In this document: positions 47,800 to 58,074 of the stretch, piece by piece
Layout of the letters: each line of letters starts with the position of its first letter
Numbering within the stretch: position 1 is the stretch's first letter
Origin: Chionis minor
Taxonomy: Eukaryota; Chordata; Aves; Charadriiformes; Chionididae
Direction: 5' to 3'
DNA length: 64,000 nucleotides
Assembly: GCA_013398295.1 (NCBI GenBank)
Contig: VZSF01001213.1
Location: 62,250 to 126,249, forward strand
Position numbers and translations under genes: made by a program
Notes under the pieces: generated by a model
The model's input: only the letters and a program-made list of their open reading frames with translations
What the model was told of the DNA's origin: nothing
Databases searched by the model: none

Positions 47800-49060
47800 C
47801 TCACTCTGGGTGAATCCATGCTGACTGTTCCCAGGCACCTTTTCCTGCTTCACGGTGACCAGAATTCTATTCCCAGAAGACTTTACGGAAAGGGTTATCA
47901 AGCATTGGAACAGGCTGCCCAGGGAGGTGGTGGAATTACCGTCCCTGGAGGTATTTAAAAAACAGGTAGATGTGGAGGGACATGGTTTAGGGGTGGTTTT
48001 GGTATAGGCTTATGGTTGGACTCAATGATCTTGAAGGTCTCTTCCAACTCAAGTGATTCTATGATTCTATGACTCGCTTCATGACTTTTCCATGGACTGT
48101 GACTGTCTATAGTGCCTCAGATAGCACTTCTCTATCAGATAGTGCTAAAAATCAGATAGTCTCAGATTTTGGACTTCTCTGAAGAGGAGAATTTACTTTC
48201 TCCCAGTTGTCATGGATCTCCCACAGTTTCAAGAACCTTTCATGCATGGTAGAGAAAGGGTGCCACAAGGACATCAGCCAGCTCTCTCAGCACCTGTAGA
48301 TGCATCCAGGTGGATCCCGTGAGCTTGTGCGGGTTGAGTCCTCTCAGGTAATCCCTGGGACATGGTACTCATTCATGACTGGTAGTTCTGCTCCTTGAAC
48401 CCTGTCTCTAAGCATGAAGGCTGTGCTGGTGAAGGCTGATGCAAAAAAGGCAATGGAGTACCTTGGCCTTATCGGTGTTTGCTGTCAGTAACTCACCTGC
48501 CCCGTTCAGCCATGGACCCCCATTTTCCTTGTCCAGCCTTTTACTTCTAATGCACTGGTAGAAGCTTTTGTTGTTGCCTTTGATATTCCCTGCAAATCTG
48601 AACTCCAGCTGGGCTTTGGCTTCCCTGACACCATCCTGCGTGCCTGTGTGATATTTCTGTGTTCATACTTGGTATGCTGTCCCTGCTTGCTCCTGCTGCT
48701 ATACTGCCGTTTTGCACTGGAGCTCTGTCATGTGTTCCACATCGGCCAAACTGGTCTCCTGACAATTCTTGCTTTTCTGAGTAGTGGGGTGCACTAGTCT
48801 TGCACTTTGTTGTCCTTCAAGGTCTTCCAGTTTTCCAGTGCTCTTTGGCCCTTTTAGAGCTACCTCCCATGGGATCCCACTTAGTGCCGTGAAAACTTAT
48901 GCTCTCCTACAATCAAGGGTCTAGATGGATCTGACGAGGTCTCTGTTACTATCTTTCTTTCCACAATCTACTCAGGGTTTCAACCTCCATTGCTTACAGA
49001 TCATTACACCAAAGCTACCACTGGTTACCACAGCTCCAACCCGTTCTTCCTTCCAGACAA
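47800..49060 (-). mobile_element. CR1 LINE internal part, reverse strand, carrying a nested CR1
   Basis: A reverse-strand CR1 lacking its 3' end. On the + strand, 47810-47868 is antisense to the QHGFT block. From about 48172 it is antisense to the PDNW-like block, then to the linker region between endonuclease and reverse transcriptase, running to about 49060. It aligns by eye, in opposite orientation, with 23137-23800 (shared 'aaaggctggacaaggaaaat' and 'gacagcaaacaccg', among others). The part between is replaced by a forward CR1 3' end (47869-48077) and about 95 bases of unclear origin. Many stops make it a fossil. The outer limits are approximate. Confidence 0.8.
47869..48077 (+). mobile_element. 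CR1 LINE 3' end nested in a reverse CR1
   Basis: A short forward CR1 fragment covering the last codons ('aagcattggaacaggctgcc'), the stop and 3' UTR ('ggcttatggttggactcaat') and the tail ('gtgattctatgattctatga'). It is the same subfamily as 56045-56297 and 56490-58074. Its position between two pieces of an older reverse-strand CR1 indicates insertion into that element. Confidence 0.92.
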
Positions 49061-49083
49061 ACTGCGGTCATTTTGGTTTTGTC

Positions 49084-49180
49084 CATAAGGGACTTTATGA
49101 GAACACCAGAGTGACCACAGTGGATCAGATGAAAGATCCTTCTTAGCTAAACAATAGCAACTTGTAGCACATGCCTACAG
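49084..49180 (+). repeat. Ancient interspersed repeat, copy 2
   Basis: The sequence 'gaccacagtggatcagatg' followed by 'aaagatccttcttagc' parallels the core of the repeat at 22862-23000 and 55799-56044. This copy is short and strongly diverged and abuts the 5' side of the reverse CR1. The family is not named here. Confidence 0.3.
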
Positions 49181-51773
49181 AAAACAAACAGAAATAGAAT
49201 AGAAGCTGAAACTATTCCGGTTGGCTTCTGAATAGTATTCATTTCTACAGGATAAACTGAAAAAATCCAGAGTGGAAAGGCAAGTGTTACTTACTTCTGC
49301 TCTTGGAAAACAGTTCATCATTTGTCTTATTGAAACGTGAGGTTTTTACCTTTGTTGCTCTACATGTTAGTTTTCATGCATGGATTTAGGCTGAAAGGCT
49401 TGTCTAGAACATGAAATAAACTTAATTTTTTTCCTGAATAAACATTCAGACTATGGATGGGATAAAGTGGCAATTTAAGACAGCTGTTAGCGTAAATTGT
49501 TGTTAAAAACGCGTGTTGTTAGTATTGAATACACAAGCATTAATTTATTCCTGGTTTAAAATTCCGTAAATGCTTCTAGCCTACCCAAGAGTACTCCTTG
49601 AGTTTCATCCCACTTTAACTGCCTAGATGGGGACCTTACTGTTGTCAGAAAAGGATCAAGTATTTATCAAAGGCTGAACAATAAAATAGCTGGCTTATCT
49701 AGATATTTAGTGGCTTTACATGGATTATGGTGAAACACTTGCAGCTTCCCGCAAATTGATATTTGCAAGTTCCTGTCTGCAGACCCCAAGTTAAAAAGAA
49801 ACAAACAGTACTCAAAATAAAGTAAACCCAAGTCACATATGTGGAGTATGAAATACCTAGTCCAGAGTGGAAAGTGTGCTGTGGGCTTGTTCTTGAAATG
49901 TACTGAATATTCAGCGTCCAGCAGAGAATGTAAATACCTGCTTAGTTTTTAAGAACAGAAGGATTTCTGTTACTTACTCATGGCACCACCTTTGGGCCAG
50001 GGTAGCATGCAGGAATCCTCAATCTATAAAAACTGCTACTATAATCCTTAGAACCATTGAGGGGTATAAAAGTTCTTAAAATAACTGGAAGAAATCAACT
50101 AGACTAAATTTCCTGGCGTTTTGAGGCAAAGTGCTGTATTACACGTCAGACACTATGCTTGTTCTTAATTTTAACTCTACTGTTAAACCTGATCCGTTTC
50201 TAATCCATCCTACAACAAGAGACTTTTTTGTGAAGAAGTGAATTTCAAATAATCTTCATGGACTAAATTTATTTATATTGAGTGGAGGGATGTTGTGAAA
50301 TGTGTATGAGGCGGGGTGTATTGCTGGTTGTGTACCCTGATTTTCTTTTAGTGTGTTCCTTGATTTCATTCAAATTATTTTTAGAACCATCTAATCTCTA
50401 AAAAGATAGATGTTTTTTCTTGTTGTCCAGTAGTTATTGTTGAGTACAGATCACATCAGCAAACGTACTTTGAGTGCGTGCTGTGCTAAAATAACTTTGT
50501 GTTGAAAATGTTGCATGTCGTATCAGTAGGTGGATTTGCCTTACTCATTTTGGAAGGGAAAATTCCTTTTCTCCTGAACAGTGATTTTTTTTTCGTGTAA
50601 AAGATGCACGAGACAAGTCAGTAACTGAGCCCTGACTACCTCCCCTTTATGTTTAGGAGTTGCTCTTTACATCGAGCGTGTGTTCCTGAACTGCAGCTCA
50701 GTCCTGCAGACGGCGTTCAACAGGGAGCGAGATGCCGGTGCGAGTCCTATGGATGCCACATGCAATTTTAATTAAAAGCCTGTGTGAAGGAGGGAGTGTA
50801 TGGATGGTAATGGCAGGAAAAGGTAAAGAGGGACTGGTGATGCTCGCAGTCCTCAGGAGCTGGAAGGAGGCTCAGGGATAGAAACTCAGGGTGGGAATAT
50901 GTTGCCATGCCAACCAAGTAATTTCTCTGACAGGAGGAAACTGGTAATGAATAACTGCGGAGTGGGGATTTTAAGAGAAAAACGCGCCCTGTGAAAAACG
51001 AAAAGGTTACGTTTTTGATGATCGACTTTTGCCATCCCCAGGTGAAAATCCTGCGCAGGGAATGCTCCGTCGGAGCTTTCCTGCCGCCCCGTAGCAGACC
51101 CTGCCGTGCCCATCTGCTGCCCGCGGTGCGGTGGTGGGTGCCAGTGCCCAGCCCGCAGCCGCAGCCCGACCCCGAGCCCTGCGGGGATCCTTCCTCCAGC
51201 AGCTGCGAAAGCCAGAGGAGGGTTTCACAGATCTGTCTTCCCTCGTAACTGCTTTGAGACTTCTCTTTAGATCACGATCACATTCACTTTTTGTCTTCCT
51301 TGTCTCTTCTAACACAATGTGAAAACACTGAGGAGAAGAACTTTTAACGCGGGTGTTTCTTACAAATATTTATTTCTAAACCCTCATTAGCTGGATGTCC
51401 TGGAAGTTGAATGTGTACTATTTGCATTTGGTCTGTAGCTCCGTAAAACCTCCTGACTTTAAAAAAGGAGGAAAAAATACCAAGTCAGCGAAGCTTTATT
51501 TGAAATGCTGAATTTTTATCTCGCTCGTGCATTGAGGAGGACTTAGCGGTGCAAGGTAGTTGCACTGCTCCCACCCTTGGGGTCTGTGCACTTAAGGTAT
51601 GACCCACCTCTGGCATCAGAAGCATCCAAACGGTGTTAGTAGGGAGGATCCCTGGATAAATCAACCCTCACTGAGTTCTGTGGTGCGGCAGCTAGGCTGC
51701 TGCTGGGCCCCGGCATGGCCAGGTCTCTCTGCCGTGGTCTGCCATGCCCCTGCCCTTGTGCAGATGGCTTGGA
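49181..51773. other. Intronic DNA with a short GC-rich patch
   Basis: Mostly AT-rich, with no transposon recognised. The stretch 51040-51195 is strongly GC- and CpG-rich ('gcccgcagccgcagcccg' near 51149) and open in several frames. It lies about 14 kb downstream of the second KLF12 coding exon and has no recognised splice-flanked coding sequence. Confidence 0.5.
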
Positions 51774-52645
51774 ATCATAGAATCGTTTGGGTTGGAAGAG
51801 ACCTTTAAAGGTCATTTGGTCCAACCCCCTCTGCAATGAGCAGCAACATCTTCAACTAGGTCAGGTTGCTCAGAGCCCCCTCCAACCTGACCTTGAAAGT
51901 TTACAGGAATGGGGCATCTACCACCTCTCTGGGCAACCCGTGTCAGTGTTTCACCACCCTTTCTTCCTTCTATCTAGTCTAAATCTTCCCTCTTTTAGTT
52001 TAAAACCATTACCCCTTGTCCTATCACAACAGACCCTGCTGTTCGACCTCATCTTTCTTATAAGCCCCTGTTTAGTACTGAAAGGCCACAATAAGGTCTT
52101 CATGGAGCCTTCTCTTCTCCAGGCTGAACAACCCCAACTCTCTCAGCCTGTCCTTGTAGGAGAGGTGTTCCATCCCTCTGATTATTTCTGTGGTCCTCCT
52201 CTGGGTTCACTCCAACAGGTCCATGTCTTTCCTGTGCTGAGGGCTCCAGAGCTGGGGGCAGCACGCCAGTGGGGTCTTACCAGAGCGGAGCAGAGGGAGC
52301 AGAATCTCCTCCCTCGACCTGCTGGCCACTCTGCTTTTCATGCAGCCCAGAGTGTGGTTGGCCTTCTGGGCTGCAAGTGCACAGTGTCGGCTCATGTCCA
52401 GCTTTTCATCCACCAGTATCCCCTAGTTGTTCTTGGCAGGGCTGCTCTCAATCCCTTCATCCCCCAGCCTGTATTGATACCAGGGCTTGCCCCGACCCAG
52501 GTGCAGGACCCTGCACTTGGCTTTATTGATCCTCATGAGGTTCACATGGACCCACTTCTCGAGCTTGTCCAGGTCCCTCTGGATGGCATCCCTTCCCCTC
52601 AGGCATGTCAGCTTCACCACTCAGCTTGGTGTCATCCTCTGCTTG
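51774..52645 (-). mobile_element. CR1 LINE 3' part, reverse strand
   Basis: About 870 bases. The + strand opens with 'aatcatagaatcgtttgggt' and 'tggaagagacctttaaagg', an inverted CR1 tail, then runs antisense through the 3' UTR and the C-terminal third of the reverse-transcriptase frame back to just after the catalytic motif. Reverse-strand pieces still read [14 protein letters not shown] and [13 protein letters not shown]. Stops and indels break the frame. The long frame on the + strand here (308 codons) is antisense to the CR1 and not a gene. The 3' UTR differs from the 56.5-58.1 kb subfamily. Confidence 0.94.
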
Positions 52646-55600
52646 TGCTCTCAGCTTCCTTGCTCCTTCTGTTGCTTCTCTTGCAGACACACATACCTCA
52701 GGGCAGCAGCTAAGAAGATTCTTCCACCTCTCTGTGCTGATGTTTTAAATGATGACCTCTGCTTTTTCTGGCAGGGTAAGGCGTTGCTTTAGCAAACTGG
52801 CCAAATGCAAGAATGTGGTGGCTTCTCTAGACTTGCGCTACCAGAAGGGTGAGATGAGTGCTCACCAGTATTAACACAATTTAATACTCCTTGTAGTAAT
52901 AATCTTACCATTAGTTGTAGTGGAGGCTAAGTCAGCCATTGGAAGAGGTTGTCCCATTCTGTTGCTCTTTCCACCCCCTCTCTTCCCTGACTCAACTGCC
53001 ATCCCTGAGCTGATGCTGGTACCTGTGGGATGACTTGGTGACCCGGTTCAGCTTGCCAGTCTGGCATAAAAGTAGCCTGGGGAAAGAAAAATGGCAATAA
53101 TTTTGCATTTCTTGAGGAGTCAAGCAAACGCCAAAGCAGACTCAAAGCAGAAGGCGTGCAGGGAAGGGGAAGAGTGGCAATAAATGCTTGGATATGTGCT
53201 AGCTTAACTCAGGAGTTGTGCTTTTAGTCATGCCACATAGATGAAACACGTGGTTTAGGCTTTGCTGTGCAGTTTGCAGGTGCTAAACGACTGAACAAGG
53301 CTTCTTGACTCCAGCGAAGGATGGTTAAGTGGCATTACGTGAAATACCAGAGCTGCACGACAGCACAGCCTGCCCTGGTTAGGATGATACAGAGATTTCC
53401 CTGCAACTCTGTTTTTCTGACGGAATCTGCTGCTGGGTTTGGTTTGGTTTGGTTTGGTTTGGTTTTTAAAGCCGTTTTTGTGTGCGTGAGGGTTCACGCG
53501 TGCAAAAGGACGGCAGTTTTCAAATGCTGTGGAGAGCTACGGCTGAGGCTCATCCTGTATAGTGCCTGTGTGTGGTAATGGAGTACATCGACCTTTTGAG
53601 CCACACAAGGACTTGCAGGATCAAGGCCTTTCTTTACGAGGGCGATGTATCTGCATGCTAGAAATCTTGGGAGCATGTCATGCAAAAAAATAAGAGGGGG
53701 AAAAAAAAATAGAAAAAAGTGCAGTGGCACAGATCTGTTAATATTTATTGCATCGTTATCTCACATGAAACAGTAAGACTGTCCTGGCATGAGTGAGCAA
53801 AAACAATGGTGTGAGGGTGTCATTTTTTATTTTGACGCCCTGATGATTACCCCTAGACATTTCTGGGAGCCAAGGCATCCTCAGCAGCAAGGTCTGTTGT
53901 TTCACATAGTTTCAAAGATAGTAATTTCAGGGAGGGAAGCTTGATATACGTGATGTTTCCTTCTTCAGTATAGTCTATAGATGCGATGTGTTCATCCGTG
54001 AGTTAGAGAGACTGTAAGTGGGAATGGTTTCTCCTCCTGGCTTCTGTTTACTCCTATAAAACCTGACAGGAAAGCCCCTGAGCAGATGATTTGCAAGTTT
54101 ACACTGGAGAAACATAAAGACCAATCCCTTTCCTTACAGACCTGGAGGAAAAACAAGCTCCACACAATATATTCCTTCTCTTCTGAGTGTAACAAGCCAG
54201 CAGTTTGTTGGCTTGCAGGACCAACAGGGGACTGCACAGCTCAAGCTCCAGATACATCTTATGAGATAATTCTGTTTGGTCTACAGTCACAGGATTATTT
54301 TTTGGCATTGTTAATGATTAACAATACAGTGTTTCTGTGTTCTTAATATGTATGCTGAGAAAGGAACTTGAAGAAGCTACCCATTTTTGTATGAGGAGCT
54401 TCAAAACCTGGAAGTGATGCATCAAACATGGGATTGCAACGTTTTAACTTGGATGGAGCCTAGTGCTAGTGGAGTGGCTTAAAAATGAAGGTCATTGGCT
54501 AATAGCAGGAGGCAGTTGATCAGATCAGCTTTTAAAAAACAGTGATCAATGTGGATAATACTGTTATTGATTGGACATGGTTACTGTTTCGTACAACATA
54601 AAGGTTTTGAAGCATTTTGCAGCATCCACGGTTTTCAGTGTGAGCTTCAGTGTGCATAAGGCTGTTCCCATTATGCATTTCTTGTTCTCAGTATTTCATC
54701 TGTAGCTTGTTGGCGTGTTTCTACAGACATTTCTTAAAATCCACCCATCAATTTACTCTAGGTGAAAAGTGCCCAAACTGAAGCTTTCAAAAAAACTCCC
54801 TCTTCATATGAGATACAGATAAATGAATTCATTATGGTCCAGCTTCAGTTAAAGGCTCGGTCTAATCTAATTTTGGATTCAGAGTGTGTCTCCTCCCAAG
54901 TAAATCATTTAGTTCACTGCTACCCACCACTTCAAGCCTGACCTTGAGGAAGTAAAAGAACTTCTCATCATTCTCATAAGCTCAGAGGGGAAAGAAAAAA
55001 TAAGCTTGGGCTCTGCTGGGCCAAAGAAAGCACTCTTGTCACGAATGCCCTGAACATCTTAATCTGGTCAGTTTTTAGCTGGAAAACCTTATCTGAGTTC
55101 AGTTGTCAGGGAAGAATGTATGGAGGAGAGTTTATCTGGGCTAACCAGCCTGTAAGTCAGTAAAGGATTCATAGATGGAAAACAACTGTTTCCGCTGTGG
55201 CCTGATAAGAACAAGAACCCATGCCTTTTGCAGAATACAGTTATTTGTTTTCTTGCTCTTTTTTCGGGGGTGACCTTAGCACTGCACTAGGTGATGTTCA
55301 AATGAGCTTTGTGTCTCTAATAGGAAAAATTAGCATTACGTCTAATATGTACGGTGTCATGTTTACGATGTTGTACTGACCCTCATGTCAGGTTTCCTCC
55401 ATCTGAAAATAAAAATGTGCTCAAAATCTAACCATCAACCCTGCGTATTTCACTGTGGTTCTTAAATCTCAGGCATCTGGGAAAAAACACAAACCTGTAT
55501 TGAAGAAAGAAACTGTTCCTTCATCTCACACCTCGTTTATCAAACTCTTTTGTGGTTTTGTTATTGGGAATACGACAAACTAGATGCTTCACAGACTGTT

Positions 55601-55798
55601 TGTTAGGTTTGTATCCAAACGGCATCCAATGGAGTACGCTGCATGACATTTTGAGTGGTAATATCCATAAAGGAGCTAAGTTGACACTTAACAAATAGAC
55701 AACCCAAAACTTTGTTATGTGGGCATGTGGTGAAACATACTGTGTATTAAAGTTTAAATCTGGTTGCGTGGAGTGAGGTGGTAGCACTAGTAGACTAT
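52646..55798. other. Intronic DNA, nothing recognised
   Basis: Unique-looking intron between a CR1 and an ancient repeat. Besides the (GGTTT)n run at 53437-53465 no structured element, exon or RNA gene was recognised. Confidence 0.55.
53437..53465. repeat. (GGTTT)n microsatellite
   Basis: Six uninterrupted five-base units. The unit resembles but is not the telomere repeat, which is six bases (TTAGGG). Confidence 0.93.
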
Positions 55799-56044
55799 TT
55801 TTTTCAGAACCACCGTAACCACCATGGTGAGTCAAGCCAAAAGCCCATCTGGCCACACGCTACAGCAGTGTCTCTGACGGGCAAAAAACCAAGGAAGATG
55901 AAAAAGGTCCATGTTGTGTGATCCTTCCTTGGCCATAACTTTGATCAGTCAGCAGTTTTTAGGTGATTTTAAGCCTATTACTCTACTTGGACCATTGTGT
56001 TTAATAGCCAGCAACGAACTCTTCCCAGTGAAACTGTTTAATCA
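55799..56044 (+). repeat. Ancient interspersed repeat, copy 3
   Basis: Starts with 'accgtaaccaccatggtgag' and 'tcaagccaaaagcccatctg', continues with 'cagtgtctctgacgggc' and 'tgtgatccttccttgg', and reaches 'ttaatagccagcaacgaact' before a CR1 interrupts it at 56045. The order of blocks follows the repeat seen at 22862-23000 and is the longest of the three copies. Old and strongly diverged; I cannot name the family without a database. Confidence 0.45.
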
Positions 56045-56297
56045 ATTATGGCCTCAAGTTGTGCCAGGGAGGTTTAGATTGGATATTAGGAAAAACTTCT
56101 TTACCGAAAGGAAAAAAATGCTTTATCAAGCATTGGAACAGGCTGCCCAGGGAGGTGGTGGAATCGCGGTCCCTGGGTGTTTAAAAGATGGGTAGACATG
56201 GTGTTGAGGGACGTGGTTTAGGGTGGTTTTGGCATAGGTTTATGGTTGGACTCTGATCTTGAAGGTCTCTTCCAACCCAAGTGATTCTATGATTCTA
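56045..56297 (+). mobile_element. CR1 LINE 3' end
   Basis: A 253-base, 5'-truncated CR1 covering the last codons of the frame, the 3' UTR and the tail ('gtgattctatgattcta'). It shares its 3' UTR with the copies at 47869-48077 and 56490-58074 and lies about 190 bases upstream of the latter in the same orientation. A few bases are missing from the UTR ('ggactctgatcttgaagg'). Non-functional. Confidence 0.93.
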
Positions 56298-56489
56298 ATT
56301 TTTTAACTCATTTATGCTTCTGGTCTCTAGAACACCTGTGGCAATGTGGTGATAATTGTAGGTGTTACATGAAAGACTACTTATTTTCAGTTACTTTATA
56401 GCTGTAGTCTGCCAGTTGCACTTGTTAGGTTGTGAGGAATAGTTTTCACGTCAATCAGGATTTTGATATTTATCATAAGACTTCAGTCG

Positions 56490-58074
56490 TCATATGGAGG
56501 AAGCAGTTAGTGACCTGCTACACCAACTGAATAGTCACAAGTCTACAGGGCTGGATAGGATCCAGCCAAGAGTGCTGAGGGAGCTGGTGGAGGAGCTTGC
56601 CAAGCCACTTTCCATTGTTTATCAGCAGTCCTGGTCAATGGGAGAGCTCCCAGACAACTGGAGTCTTGCCAGCGTGACACCCATCTACAAGAAGGGCTGG
56701 AAGGAGGATCCAGGCAACTACAGACTTGTCAGCCTGACCTCGGTGCCAGGAAAAGTTATGGAACAATTCATCCTGCGTGCACTCACATGGCAAGTGAAAG
56801 ATGACCATGGGATCAGGCCCAGCCAACATGGATTCATGAAAGGCAGGTCCTGCGTGACCAACCTGATCTCCTTTTATGACCCGGTGAGCCGCCTGGTGGA
56901 TAAGGGAAAGGCTGTGGATGTTGTCTATTTGGACTTCAGTAAGGCCTTTGACACAGTGTCCCACAGCATTCTGCTAGAGAAGCTGGCAGCCCATGACATT
57001 GACAGGTAGACTCTTCACTGGATTAAAAACTGGCTGGATGGCCGAGCCCAGAGAGTTGTGGTGAACGGTGCTAAATCCAGTTGGCGTCAGGTCTCAAGCG
57101 GCGTTCCTCAGGGCTCAGTTTTGGCGCCAGTCTTGTTTAATATTTTTATTGATGATCTGGATGAGGGGATTGAGTGCACCCTCAGTAAGTTTGCAGATGA
57201 CACCAAATTAGGCGGGAGTGTTGATCTGCCTGAGGGTAGGATGGGTCTGCAGAGGGATCTGGACAGGCTGGATCGATACGCTGAGGCCAATGGGATGAGG
57301 TTTAACAAATCCAAGTGCCAGGTCCTGCACTTTGGTCACAACAACCCCAGGCAGCGCTACAGGCTTGGGGAGGAGTGGCTGGAAAGCTGCCTGGCAGAAA
57401 AGGATCTGGGGGTCCTGGTGGACAGTCGGCTGAACATGAGCCAGCATGTGCCCAGGTGGCCAAGAAGGCCAGTAGCATCGTGCGTCAAGAATTATCAAGA
57501 ATAATGTGGCCAGCAGGAGGAGGGAAGTGATTGTGCCCCTGTACTTGGCACTGGTGAGGTCCCACCTTGAGTACTGTGCTCAGTCTTGGGCACTGCAGTA
57601 TAGAAGGGACATTGAGGTGCTGGAACGTGTCCAGAGAAGGGCAACAAACCTGGTGAGGGGTCTAGAAAACATACGAGGATTGGCTGAGGGAATTGGGATT
57701 GTTTGGTCTGGAGGAAAGGAGACTGAGAGGAGACCTTATTGCTCTCTACAGCTACCTGAAAGGAGGTTGTAGTGAGGTGGGGGTCGGTTTCTTTTCCCAA
57801 GTAACAAGCAATAGGACAAGGGGTAATGGCCTCAAGTTGTGCCAGGGGAGGCTTAGGTTGGATATTAGGAAAAATGTCTTCAGGAAAAGGGTTGTCAAGC
57901 ATTGGAACAAGCTGTCCAGGGAAGCGGTGGAATCGCCATCCCTGGAGGTATTTAAAAGATGTATAGACGTGGTGCTGAGGGACATGGTTTAGTGGTGGTT
58001 TTGGCAGTGTTGGGTTTATGGTTGGACTCGATGATCTTGAAGGTCTCTTCCAACCCAAGTGATTCTGTGATTTT
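56490..58074 (+). mobile_element. CR1 LINE with nearly open reverse-transcriptase frame
   Basis: About 1.58 kb from the start of the reverse-transcriptase domain to the tail. One frame runs from 56494 to about 57446, broken only by TAG at 57007-57009. It carries the blocks [55 protein letters not shown] (motif A, aspartate codon at 56932), SGVPQGSVL and FADD (catalytic motif C, 57190-57201). Around 57446 a one-base deletion shifts the frame; further indels near 57675 break the C-terminal part, which is open again at 57693-57992. The endonuclease and 5' end are absent, so the copy cannot move by itself. The residual intactness suggests a younger insertion than the others. It lies in the sense orientation of KLF12. 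Confidence 0.96.

Noticed and set aside
51787..52713. A 308-codon open frame on the + strand
   Set aside because: It is antisense to a reverse-strand CR1 copy (51774-52645), and its sequence is fully explained by that element.
53437..53465. Interstitial telomere repeat
   Set aside because: The unit is GGTTT (five bases), not the vertebrate telomere unit TTAGGG.
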